DNA of 64,000 nt from the NCBI RefSeq assembly GCF_006715145.1, contig NZ_VFMR01000001.1, forward strand, positions 2,294,001 through 2,358,000, given 5' to 3'. The translations under genes and the position numbers were made by a program. This DNA is from Microbacterium sp. SLBN-146 (GTDB taxonomy: Bacteria > Actinomycetota > Actinomycetes > Actinomycetales > Microbacteriaceae). The number at the start of each line of letters is the position of its first letter. Within the stretch, counting starts at the first letter, position 1. Under the pieces are notes generated by a model. The model saw nothing but the letters and a program-made list of their open reading frames with translations. It ran no database searches and was not told the origin of the DNA. Of this stretch, positions 56,711 to 64,000 are shown in pieces.

Positions 56711-58026
56711 CGACGAATGACGAAGCCGCCGCCCGCGCACGCGCCGTGATCCCCGGCGGAGTAAATTCGCCCGTTCGCGCCTTCGGGTCGGTCGGCGGCA
56801 CGCCGCGGTCGATCGTGTCCGCCCGCGGGGCGACCGTGCAGGACATCGCAGGTCGCGAGTACATCGACCTCGTCGCGTCGTGGGGGCCGGCCCTCCTCGG
56901 CCACGCGCACCCCGAGGTCGTGGCGACCGTGCAGGATGCCGCGACCCGCGGCCTCTCGTTCGGCGCCTCCACGCTCGCCGAGACCGAGCTCGCGGAGCTC
57001 GTCATCGACCGGCTCGACGTCGACGGCATCCGTGGCATCGACCGTCTCCGGCTCGTCTCGACGGGCACGGAGGCCACCATGACGGCCATCCGCATCGCGC
57101 GCGGCGCGACGGGCCGTGACGTCATCATCAAGTTCGCGGGCCACTATCACGGCCACTCCGACGGCCTGCTGGCCGAGTCCGGGTCGGGCGTGGCGACCCT
57201 CGGGCTGCCGGGCTCCGCGGGTGTCCCCGCCGACATCGCCGCGCTGACGCTCGTCCTGCCCTACAACGACCGCGATGCCGTGCGCACGGCGTTCGCCGCG
57301 CACCCGGGCCGCATCGCCGCGATCATCACGGAGGCCGCGGGCGCGAATGCCGGCGTGCTCGCCCCCGAAGACGGATTCAACCGCTTCCTCGTCGAAACGG
57401 CGCACGCGAACGGGGCCCTCGTGATCGTCGACGAGGTGCTCACGGGGTTCCGCGTCGGCGCCGCCGGCTGGTGGGGACTCGAGCGCGCAGCGGGCGAAAC
57501 GTGGACGCCCGATCTCGTGACCTTCGGCAAGGTCATCGGCGGAGGCATGCCCCTCGCCGCCATCGGCGGACGCACGGAGCTCATGGAGCTTCTCGCCCCG
57601 CTCGGCCCGGTCTACCAGGCCGGAACGCTCAGCGGCAATCCGCTCGCCGTCGCGGCCGGGCACGCGACCCTCCGCCTCGCCGACGCCGACGTGTACGCCC
57701 GCATCGATCGTGCGTCGGCGGCCGTCTCGGCCGCGCTGCACGACGCCCTCGACGCCGAGGGCGTGGCGCACACGATCTCGCACGCGGGAAGCCTCTTCTC
57801 GGTCGCGTTCCGCGATGCGCCCGTCCGTGACTACGACGACGCGCGCGCGCAGGACTCGTGGCGCTATCCGCCGTTCTTCCACGCGATGCTGGACGCCGGC
57901 ATCTCCCTGCCGCCGAGCGTCTTCGAAGCCTGGTTCCTCACGGCAGCCCACGACGACGACATCATCGACAGGATCGTCACGGCCCTCCCGGATGCGGCCA
58001 GAGCCGCGGCGGCAGCGCAGCACTGA
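56707..58026 (+). CDS. hemL: Glutamate-1-semialdehyde 2,1-aminomutase
   Basis: 439 residues. PLP/PMP enzyme converting glutamate-1-semialdehyde to 5-aminolevulinate, the step after Hem[47 protein letters not shown] and the PLP lysine in [15 protein letters not shown] are all conserved. Last gene of the operon; stop lies in the first unit of a repeat cluster. Confidence 0.96.
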   Translation: MTTNDEAAARARAVIPGGVNSPVRAFGSVGGTPRSIVSARGATVQDIAGREYIDLVASWGPALLGHAHPEVVATVQDAATRGLSFGASTLAETELAELVIDRLDVDGIRGIDRLRLVSTGTEATMTAIRIARGATGRDVIIKFAGHYHGHSDGLLAESGSGVATLGLPGSAGVPADIAALTLVLPYNDRDAVRTAFAAHPGRIAAIITEAAGANAGVLAPEDGFNRFLVETAHANGALVIVDEVLTGFRVGAAGWWGLERAAGETWTPDLVTFGKVIGGGMPLAAIGGRTELMELLAPLGPVYQAGTLSGNPLAVAAGHATLRLADADVYARIDRASAAVSAALHDALDAEGVAHTISHAGSLFSVAFRDAPVRDYDDARAQDSWRYPPFFHAMLDAGISLPPSVFEAWFLTAAHDDDIIDRIVTALPDAARAAAAAQH

Positions 58027-58103
58027 TCGGATCCCGCCTGATCGGATCCCGCCTACTCATCAGATCCACCTACTGATCAGATCCACCTACTCATCAGATC
58101 CAG
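58023..58103. repeat. Two short tandem arrays filling the hemL/PMT junction
   Basis: Unit CTGATCGGATCCCGC (15 bp) occurs at 58023-58037 and 58038-58052; the first copy includes the hemL stop. Unit CTACTCATCAGATCCAC (17 bp) occurs at 58053-58069, 58070-58086 and 58087-58103 with one change each; the last includes the stop of the convergent mannosyltransferase. The whole spacer consists of repeated gene ends. Confidence 0.85.
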
Positions 58104-59710
58104 GTGGGTAGCCAGTTGTGGAGTCGCCAGAAGTCGTAGGGGACGCTCGTCGCCGTGAGGATCGGGTACCAGAAGGCCGACAGCACGAGCGCGACGATGA
58201 GGAAGATCCACACGAGTCGCTGACCCGAGAGTCGCCGGTACCCGTCGGTGCTCGCGGCCCCCGCGACGCTCTGCAATCCGAAGGTCAGACCCAGGATCAG
58301 GAACGGCAGGATCGCGATCGTATAGAACTGGAAGATCGTCCGCTCGGGGTACAGCAGCCACGGCACGTACGTCACGCCGATGCCGACGAGCACGAGCGCG
58401 AGTCGCCAGTCGCGCGTCATGACGAAGCGCCAGATGAGCCACAGTGCCGCCGCGACCCCCGCGTACCAGATGAGCGGATTGGGCATGCTGTAGATGTTCT
58501 GGATGCCGGCATCCGTCGACTGGTAGTACATCGACGTCGGGCGAAGCAGCAGCGGCCACTGCACGGCGGGGCTCGCATACCCGTGCGCGCTCGTGAGCCC
58601 GACGTGGAAGCCGTAGATCTGCTCGTGGTATCCCCACAGGTTCTGGAGGGGGAGCGGCACCCACGACCAGAATCCCGCGACGGGCTCCGTGAGGGTGTTG
58701 CGTCCGTACCCGCCGTCGGTGACGAGCCAGCTCGTCCACGACGCCAGATACACGACGAGCGCCACCGGGATGAAGAGCAGGAAGGTCACGGGACCCTGAC
58801 GGAACGCCGCGTCGCCGGGCCACAGGGCGACTCCTGCGCGGCGCCGAGCGAGAGCATCCGACACGACGAGGTAGATCCCGAGACCCGCCGCCGCGTAGAG
58901 GCCCGACCACTTGACGGCCGTGGCGGCGCCCACGGCGGCGCCCGCCGCGAGGAGCCACGGACGATTCCACAGGACGGGTCCCCATGAGGGCGGGGTCTCG
59001 TCGGTGCGCGCCGCGATCGCCGCGGCGAAGAGCCGCGACGTGCGTCGGTGATCGAGAATGACGAACCAGAACGTCAGCAGAACGAAGAAGGACAGGAAGA
59101 CGTCGAGGAGCGCGACCCGGCTCATGACGATCCCGAGCCCGTCGATCGCGAGGAGTCCCGCGGCGACGGTCGCGAACGGCATCGATCCCGTGAGGGACTT
59201 CGCCACGAAGTACAGCAGCAGGACGAGCGCCGTGCCGAAGAGGGCGACTGCGATGCGCCAGCCGACGGACGAATCCGCGCCGAAGAGCGCCATCCCCATG
59301 CCGATGAAGAGCTTCCCGAGCGGAGGATGGACGACGAAGCTCCCGGATGTCTCGAAGACACCGGTGTCGCCGGCGACGAAACTCTCGTCGGCACCGTCGG
59401 GCCACGTCGCCGAGTACCCGAGGACCCACTGCGTCCACGCATCCTTGACGTAGTACGTCTCGTCGAAGATGAGCGCGTGCGGGTGTCCCAGGTTCCACAG
59501 GCGCAGGACGCCCGCGACGAGGGTCACGAGGGTGGGGGCGAGCCACCGCCACAGCCGGGCGACGCGCGGATCGGTGCGCGTACGTGCAGCCCAACGGTCG
59601 TAGAGGCTCGTCTTGGCCGGCGGCAGGAGCGGCGCAGGGTTATCCGGTGCAGCGGATTCCGGCGCAGAGCTCTCCGGCGCAGTGTTCTCCGGCGCAGGGG
59701 TCGACGTCAC
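58094..59710 (-). CDS. Polyprenol-phosphate-mannose:protein mannosyltransferase (PMT family)
   Basis: 538 residues from GTG 59710. A GT39-type membrane enzyme that transfers mannose from polyprenyl-phosphate-mannose to serine or threonine of exported proteins, as Rv1002c does in Mycobacterium. The catalytic FDETYYVKDAW motif lies in the first external loop near residue 90, followed by VVHPPLGKLFIGMG and about ten membrane spans. Residues 4-30 are an Ala-Pro-Glu repeat tract encoded by 15-bp repeats. A longer frame to 59956 would run through rsmI. Convergent with hemL and divergent from rsmI (24 bases apart). Confidence 0.92.
   Translation of the reverse strand: MTSTPAPENTAPESSAPESAAPDNPAPLLPPAKTSLYDRWAARTRTDPRVARLWRWLAPTLVTLVAGVLRLWNLGHPHALIFDETYYVKDAWTQWVLGYSATWPDGADESFVAGDTGVFETSGSFVVHPPLGKLFIGMGMALFGADSSVGWRIAVALFGTALVLLLYFVAKSLTGSMPFATVAAGLLAIDGLGIVMSRVALLDVFLSFFVLLTFWFVILDHRRTSRLFAAAIAARTDETPPSWGPVLWNRPWLLAAGAAVGAATAVKWSGLYAAAGLGIYLVVSDALARRRAGVALWPGDAAFRQGPVTFLLFIPVALVVYLASWTSWLVTDGGYGRNTLTEPVAGFWSWVPLPLQNLWGYHEQIYGFHVGLTSAHGYASPAVQWPLLLRPTSMYYQSTDAGIQNIYSMPNPLIWYAGVAAALWLIWRFVMTRDWRLALVLVGIGVTYVPWLLYPERTIFQFYTIAILPFLILGLTFGLQSVAGAASTDGYRRLSGQRLVWIFLIVALVLSAFWYPILTATSVPYDFWRLHNWLPTWI
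59643..59702 (-). repeat. Four in-frame 15-bp repeats at the PMT N-terminus
   Basis: TCCGGCGCAG plus five variable bases recurs at 59643, 59658, 59673 and 59688 (first copy with one change). Read on the minus strand it encodes an APEN/S-x pentapeptide repeat in the cytoplasmic head of the mannosyltransferase. Confidence 0.8.
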
Positions 59711-59721
59711 GGCGTCCAGCC

Positions 59722-59727
59722 TATGCT
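59722..59727 (+). promoter_or_regulatory. -10 hexamer of a probable leaderless promoter (rsmI)
   Basis: TATGCT ends seven bases before the GTG at 59735, the spacing expected if transcription begins at the start codon. Confidence 0.55.
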
Positions 59728-59734
59728 GGGGCGC

Positions 59735-60553
59735 GTGATCATCCTCGCCGCGACGCCGATCGGCAACCTCGGCGACGCGTCCCGCCGCCTCATCGAGGTC
59801 CTCGAGGGTGCCACCGTCATCGCCGCGGAGGACACGCGTACGACGCAGCGGCTCCTCGCAGGCCTCGGGATCGGCAATCGGCCCCGGCTCATCGCGCTGC
59901 ACGACCACAACGAGAAGGACCGCGCCCCCGAGATCGTCGAGCTCGCCCGCGATCACGACGTCCTCGTCCTCTCGGATGCCGGCATGCCCACCGTCTCGGA
60001 TCCCGGGTACGGCGTCGTCGCCGCGGCCGCGGCGGCCGGCGTCGAGGTGACGGCGATCCCCGGTCCGAGCGCCGTCGTCACAGCGCTCGCCGTCGCGGGG
60101 CTCCCGACGGACCGCTTCACCTTCGAGGGGTTCGTTCCCCGCAAAGCCGGCGACCGGGCGCGCGTCTTCCGCGAGCTGTCTGCCGAGCCGCGCACGATGG
60201 TGTTCTTCGAAGCCCCGTCACGTGTCGCGGCGACGCTCGCGGACATGGCGACGGCCTTCGGCGCCGATCGCCGCGCCGCCGTCTGCCGCGAACTCACGAA
60301 GCTCCACGAGGAGGTCGCGCGCGGATCGCTCGCCGCGCTCGTCGACTGGGCGGCCGCGGGGGTCCGCGGCGAGGTCGTCGTCGTCGTCGCGGGAGCGTCG
60401 GCGCGCGAAGTCGCCTTCCCGGATGCCGTGACGCACGTTCTCGAACAGGTGCGCTCCGGCATCCGTCTCAAGGATGCCGCCGCCGACGTCTCCGCTCACA
60501 CGGGCCACTCGTCGCGCGAGCTGTACCAGGCGGCGCTTGCCGTCAAGGGCTGA
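59735..60553 (+). CDS. rsmI: 16S rRNA 2'-O-ribose C1402 methyltransferase
   Basis: 272 residues from GTG 59735. Tetrapyrrole-methylase-fold enzyme that methylates C1402 of 16S rRNA in the decoding centre. The N-terminal LAATPIGNLGDASRR, AAEDTRTTQRLL, LSDAGMPTVSDPGY and IPGPSAVVTAL segments are diagnostic, and the C-terminus SSRELYQAAL is typical. A longer frame to 59048 reads through the divergent mannosyltransferase. The last 15 bases including the TGA stop are duplicated immediately downstream. Confidence 0.95.
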   Translation: MIILAATPIGNLGDASRRLIEVLEGATVIAAEDTRTTQRLLAGLGIGNRPRLIALHDHNEKDRAPEIVELARDHDVLVLSDAGMPTVSDPGYGVVAAAAAAGVEVTAIPGPSAVVTALAVAGLPTDRFTFEGFVPRKAGDRARVFRELSAEPRTMVFFEAPSRVAATLADMATAFGADRRAAVCRELTKLHEEVARGSLAALVDWAAAGVRGEVVVVVAGASAREVAFPDAVTHVLEQVRSGIRLKDAAADVSAHTGHSSRELYQAALAVKG

Positions 60554-60569
60554 GGCCGTCAAGGGCTGA
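60539..60569 (+). repeat. Duplicated rsmI stop region
   Basis: GCCGTCAAGGGCTGA at 60539-60553 (last codons and stop of rsmI) is repeated at 60555-60569, period 16. Confidence 0.85.
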
Positions 60570-60606
60570 GCCACGTCACACGCCGAGCCGCGGCATCCTG
60601 CCGAAC

Positions 60607-60612
60607 TAGAAT
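60607..60612 (+). promoter_or_regulatory. -10 hexamer of a probable leaderless promoter (metG)
   Basis: TAGAAT, close to the TATAAT consensus, ends six bases before the GTG at 60619. Confidence 0.6.
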
Positions 60613-60618
60613 CGTCTA

Positions 60619-62196
60619 GTGACTTCCGGCCGCAGCTTCTACATCACGACGCCGATCTACTATCCGAGCGACGTGCCCCACATCGGCCACGGCTACACGA
60701 CCGTGGCGGTCGACACCCTCGCGCGGTGGCACCGCCAGGCAGGCGATGACACCTGGATGCTGACGGGCACCGACGAGCACGGTCAGAAGATGATGCGTGC
60801 CGCTGCCGCGAACGGCGCGACCCCCCAGGAGTGGGTGGACCGCCTCGTGAGCGAGGAGTGGTTCCCGCTTCTGGAGACCCTCGACGTCGCCAACGACGAC
60901 TTCATCCGCACGACCCAGGCCCGTCACGAAGAGCGCGTCAAGCAGTTCGTGCAGGCGATCCGCGACCGCGGCTACATCTATGCCGGTGAGTTCGAGGCGC
61001 TCTACTGCGTCGGCTGCGAGGAGTTCAAGACCGAGTCCGAGATCGTCGACGGCACGGGCGCTTTCGAGGGACTCAAGGTCTGTGCCATCCACTCGAAGCC
61101 CCTCGAGCTGCTGCAGGAGAAGAACTACTTCTTCAAGCTGAGCGAGTTCCAGGACCGTCTCCTCGAGCTCTACCGCTCGACGCCCGATTTCGTGCGCCCC
61201 GAGTCTGCGCGCAACGAAGTCGTGTCGTTCGTGTCGCAGGGCCTCAAGGACCTCTCGATCTCGCGTTCGACGTTCGACTGGGGCATCACGGTGCCGTGGG
61301 ACGAATCGCACGTCATCTACGTGTGGGTCGACGCGCTCCTCAACTACGCGACGGCCGTCGGCTACGGCAGCGACCCCGAGGAGTTCGCCCGCCGTTGGCC
61401 CGCGTACCACGTCGTGGGCAAGGACATCCTGCGCTTCCACGCCGTCATCTGGCCCGCCATGCTCATGGCCGCGGGAGTCGACGTGCCGAAGGGCGTGTTC
61501 GCGCACGGCTGGCTGCTCGTCGGCGGCGAGAAGATGTCGAAGTCCAAGCTCACCGGTATCGCTCCGACCGAGATCACCGACGTCTTCGGGTCGGACGCGT
61601 ACCGCTACTACTTCCTCTCGGCGATCGCGTTCGGACAGGACGGCTCGTTCTCGTGGGAGGACCTCTCGGCGCGCTACCAGTCCGAGCTCGCCAACGGCTT
61701 CGGCAACCTCGCGTCGCGCACGACCGCCATGATCGACCGCTACTTCGAAGGCATCGTGCCGCCGCCCGCGGCCTACACCGACCGTGACGTCCGCGTACAG
61801 AAGATCGTGGCGGATGCCGCGTCCGCCGCTGACGACGCGATCGAACGGTTCCGCATCGACGAGGCGATCGCCGCGATCTGGACGATCGTCGACGACCTCA
61901 ACCTCTACATCACCGAGAACGAACCGTGGGCGCTCGCGAAGGACGAGGCGAAGCGCGAACGACTCGGGACGGTGCTGTACACGGCGGCGGAGGGACTCCG
62001 GGCCCTCGCGGTGCTGCTGTCGCCCGTCATGCCGGTTGCGACCGAGAAGCTCTGGGTGGCACTCGGCGCCGACGTCGCGCTCGGGATGATCGCCGACCAG
62101 CCGCTGCGCGAAGCGGGCCGATGGGGCATCCTCGCACCGGGTACATCGGTCAATGCGCTCGCGCCGCTCTTCCCGCGCGTCGAGCAGAGCGTATGA
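60619..62196 (+). CDS. metG: Methionyl-tRNA synthetase
   Basis: 525 residues. Class I synthetase charging tRNA(Met). The HIGH-type motif PHIGHGY is near residue 20 and KMSKS (GEKMSKSKL) near 305. The connective domain has ALYCVGCEEF with one zinc-knuckle-like CVGC pair. The C-terminal dimerisation (EMAP-like) domain of longer MetG proteins is absent, as in other actinobacteria. GTG start, probably leaderless; ends in an ATGA overlap with tatD. Confidence 0.96.
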   Translation: MTSGRSFYITTPIYYPSDVPHIGHGYTTVAVDTLARWHRQAGDDTWMLTGTDEHGQKMMRAAAANGATPQEWVDRLVSEEWFPLLETLDVANDDFIRTTQARHEERVKQFVQAIRDRGYIYAGEFEALYCVGCEEFKTESEIVDGTGAFEGLKVCAIHSKPLELLQEKNYFFKLSEFQDRLLELYRSTPDFVRPESARNEVVSFVSQGLKDLSISRSTFDWGITVPWDESHVIYVWVDALLNYATAVGYGSDPEEFARRWPAYHVVGKDILRFHAVIWPAMLMAAGVDVPKGVFAHGWLLVGGEKMSKSKLTGIAPTEITDVFGSDAYRYYFLSAIAFGQDGSFSWEDLSARYQSELANGFGNLASRTTAMIDRYFEGIVPPPAAYTDRDVRVQKIVADAASAADDAIERFRIDEAIAAIWTIVDDLNLYITENEPWALAKDEAKRERLGTVLYTAAEGLRALAVLLSPVMPVATEKLWVALGADVALGMIADQPLREAGRWGILAPGTSVNALAPLFPRVEQSV

Positions 62197-63080
62197 CCGA
62201 CGATCCCTCCGGCTACGTCCGCACGCGTTCGCAGGAGGGGCGCGGCGACGTGCGCTGGCCGCAGGCGCCCGAGCCCCTGGCCGTCGCGGTCTACGACAAC
62301 CACGCGCACCTGGAGATCGAGGACGGCGATGCTCCGCTGAGCCTCACGGAGCAGCTCGACCGCGCTGCCGCGGTCGGTGTCGTCGGTGTCGTGCAGGCGG
62401 GAGGAGACATCGACTCCAGCCGCTGGTCGGCGTGGGCTGCGGCATCCGATCCGCGCGTTCTCGCGGCCGTCGCGATCCACCCGAACGAAGCGCCCGCCTA
62501 CCGCGCGGCAGGCCGCCTCGATGAGGCGCTCGGGGTCATCGACGAGCTCGCGGCGCAGCCCCGCGTGCGGGCGATCGGCGAGACGGGTCTCGACTTCTTC
62601 CGCACCGACGAAGAGGGTCTCCCTGCTCAGTTCGGCAGCTTCGAGGCGCACATCGCGATGGCGAAGAAGCACGGCATCGCGATGCAGATCCACGATCGCG
62701 ACGCCCACGACGCCGTCCTGGAGACGCTGACGCGCGTGGGAGCACCCGAGGCCACCGTCTTCCACTGCTTCTCGGGAGACGCCGCCATGGCGCGTGTCTG
62801 TGCAGAGGCGGGCTACTACCTCTCCTTCGCGGGAAACCTCACGTTCAAGAACGCGCAGAACCTCCGCGATGCTCTCGCCGTCACGCCGCGCGAGCGGATC
62901 CTCGTCGAGACGGACGCGCCGTTCCTGACGCCGACGCCGCATCGCGGACGCCCGAACGCGCCGTACCTCATCCCCGTCACAGTGCGTTTCATGGCCGAGG
63001 AACTCGGCGTCGACCTCGACGAGCTGTGCGCGCAGTTGGCCGCCAACACCCTCGAGGTCTACGGCTCGTTCGACTCCTGA
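62193..63080 (+). CDS. tatD: TatD family metal-dependent DNase
   Basis: 295 residues. Amidohydrolase-fold nuclease with metal ligands in order: NHAH near residue 36, GETGLDF, QIHDRDAHDAV, FHCFSG and VETDAPFLTP. TatD proteins are 3'-5' DNA exonucleases involved in DNA repair or degradation. About 30 extra residues precede the fold. It overlaps metG by ATGA, the usual metG-tatD pairing, and its end overlaps the convergent MFS gene by 22 bases. The rsmA gene that often follows is not here. Confidence 0.93.
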   Translation: MTDDPSGYVRTRSQEGRGDVRWPQAPEPLAVAVYDNHAHLEIEDGDAPLSLTEQLDRAAAVGVVGVVQAGGDIDSSRWSAWAAASDPRVLAAVAIHPNEAPAYRAAGRLDEALGVIDELAAQPRVRAIGETGLDFFRTDEEGLPAQFGSFEAHIAMAKKHGIAMQIHDRDAHDAVLETLTRVGAPEATVFHCFSGDAAMARVCAEAGYYLSFAGNLTFKNAQNLRDALAVTPRERILVETDAPFLTPTPHRGRPNAPYLIPVTVRFMAEELGVDLDELCAQLAANTLEVYGSFDS

Positions 63081-64000
63081 TCCGGCGACTCCTGATCCTC
63101 GTCGCTCAGCATGGGCCGAGCGGCGGCGATGTGCGAGATGGAGCGCCACACGAGCAGGAGCGCCAGGGCAGACCCCACGAACGCGAACCACCACGGCGCC
63201 GTGAGCCCCCACGTCTGCGCGAGCAGGCCGCCGATGAGCTGCCCGATGACGAGACCGCCGAAGACGCCCACCATGTTCACCGAGGCGATGCGTCCCTGCA
63301 ATGAGAGCGGGACGAGCCTCTGACGGACCGTCGTCGAGATCGTGCCCCAGACGAAGGCGTAGGCACCGAACCCGAACATCAGCGCGAACGCGACGACGGG
63401 TGACGTCGTCAGTGCGAACGCGAGATGCATCAGCACCTCGAGGGTCAGGCAGACGCGCATGAGGGTCGCGAACGACACGTGCCGCTCGAGCCAGCCGAAG
63501 CAGAGGGTGGCGAGGATCCCACCGAGTGCCGACGCCGTCGTCAGAGCGCCGTATCCGACCGGACCCATGTCGAGATAGTCGGTCGCGTACAGAACGAGGA
63601 TGCCCCATGGGGCTGCCCACGTGACATTGAAGACGAGGATGATGACGACGAGCGTCCGCACGGGAGCATTGCCCGCAAGCCAGGCGAGGCCCTCACGAAT
63701 CGGACGAGGCGGCCTTCCGTCGCGTGACGCCTCCTTCTCGGGGACGGGCGTCCGGGCGATCCGCGAGATCAGGACGACCGCGAGGCTCACGCAGAGGATC
63801 TGCACGAGGAACGGCCAGAACGAGCCCGCTGCGAAGAGGAAGGCACCCAGGGGAGGACCCGCCAACTGATTGCCGACGAGGAAGCCGGCCTGCAGCCGGG
63901 CATTGCCCGTCCCGAGATCGCTGGGCCGCACGAGCATCGGCAGCAGCGTGCTCCCCGCCGTGTCGGCGAAGACCTCGGCCGTGCCGTAGAGGAACGCCGC
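63059..64000 (-). CDS. Major facilitator superfamily transporter, C-terminal part (runs off the right edge)
   Basis: At least 313 residues; the frame continues open to the window edge with no convincing start (the first visible residues are AAFLYGTAEVFADTAGSTLLP). About eight hydrophobic segments remain, with a loop PFLVQILCVSLAVVLI, GYGALTTASALGGILATL and VWGTISTTVRQRLVPLSLQGRIASVNM, typical of 12-span exporters of the EntS/macrolide-efflux group. The tail ends with a DQES repeat encoded by the duplicated tatD stop region. It overlaps tatD by 22 bases. Confidence 0.88.
   Translation of the reverse strand, partial: AAFLYGTAEVFADTAGSTLLPMLVRPSDLGTGNARLQAGFLVGNQLAGPPLGAFLFAAGSFWPFLVQILCVSLAVVLISRIARTPVPEKEASRDGRPPRPIREGLAWLAGNAPVRTLVVIILVFNVTWAAPWGILVLYATDYLDMGPVGYGALTTASALGGILATLCFGWLERHVSFATLMRVCLTLEVLMHLAFALTTSPVVAFALMFGFGAYAFVWGTISTTVRQRLVPLSLQGRIASVNMVGVFGGLVIGQLIGGLLAQTWGLTAPWWFAFVGSALALLLVWRSISHIAAARPMLSDEDQESPDQESNEP
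63071..63098. repeat. Duplicated tatD stop region
   Basis: CGACTCCTGATCC at 63071-63083 (with the tatD stop) is repeated at 63086-63098, period 15. On the minus strand it encodes a repeated DQES in the MFS tail. Confidence 0.8.

Overview
This is 64 kb of high-GC (roughly 70 percent) actinobacterial chromosome, most probably from Microbacterium or a close relative in the Microbacteriaceae. Supporting signs are the coproporphyrin-type heme cluster with a chlorite-dismutase-family HemQ, HspR-type HAIR operators, an ATP-dependent LigB-like ligase, class Ib nrdHIEF, a short family typical of Microbacteriaceae (DUF7882-like), many GTG starts and several promoters that look leaderless. I see no rRNA, tRNA, insertion sequence, prophage or CRISPR array; almost everything reads as core or sugar-scavenging chromosome.

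Layout. 1-2.6 kb: end of a LacI-controlled carbohydrate ABC operon with tandem operators and its divergent LacI gene. 2.6-6.7 kb: IclR regulator divergent from hutH-hutU (histidine to urocanate to imidazolonepropionate). 6.7-11 kb: a leftward run of a SixA-like phosphatase, a gamma-glutamylcyclotransferase-like protein, a DUF445 membrane protein, an acyl-CoA dehydrogenase, an alpha/beta hydrolase and a 56-residue membrane protein. 11-14 kb: a conserved hypothetical, a Tat-type lipoprotein intradiol-dioxygenase-like protein and an MFS exporter. 14-18 kb: nrdHIEF behind two NrdR-like boxes and DnaA-box-like sites. 18-25 kb: small membrane proteins, an RsmC-like methyltransferase, a Clp ATPase behind two HAIR elements and a flavin oxidoreductase. 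25-27.2 kb: DNA ligase and sirtuin.

27.3-30 kb holds the most unusual locus: a cell-wall protein with one cohesin domain and a class-E-sortase-like LAVTG anchor, followed at once by a secreted amidase with an N-terminal two-loop dockerin. Together they look like a minimal cohesin/dockerin device that displays an amidase on the cell surface. 30-38 kb carries two adjacent xylose/fructose-type ABC importers with single-domain ATPases; the second is transcribed with a ROK repressor. 38-48 kb has an NYN-LOTUS protein, a Gfo/Idh oxidoreductase, an M20 peptidase, MetY, a quinone-reductase-like protein, the giant helicase HrpA and an aldo/keto reductase. 48.6-58 kb has a DUF255 protein and the heme genes hemA / hemE-hemY-hemQ-hemC-hemB-hemL, without hemD or the ferrochelatase. 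58-64 kb has a protein mannosyltransferase, rsmI, metG, tatD and a truncated MFS gene.

Two window-wide patterns deserve attention. First, gene borders repeatedly carry short tandem duplications (13-18 bp) that often include a stop codon of the adjacent gene. Second, the heptamer GGCATCC/GGATGCC is several-fold over-represented but absent from nrdHIEF.
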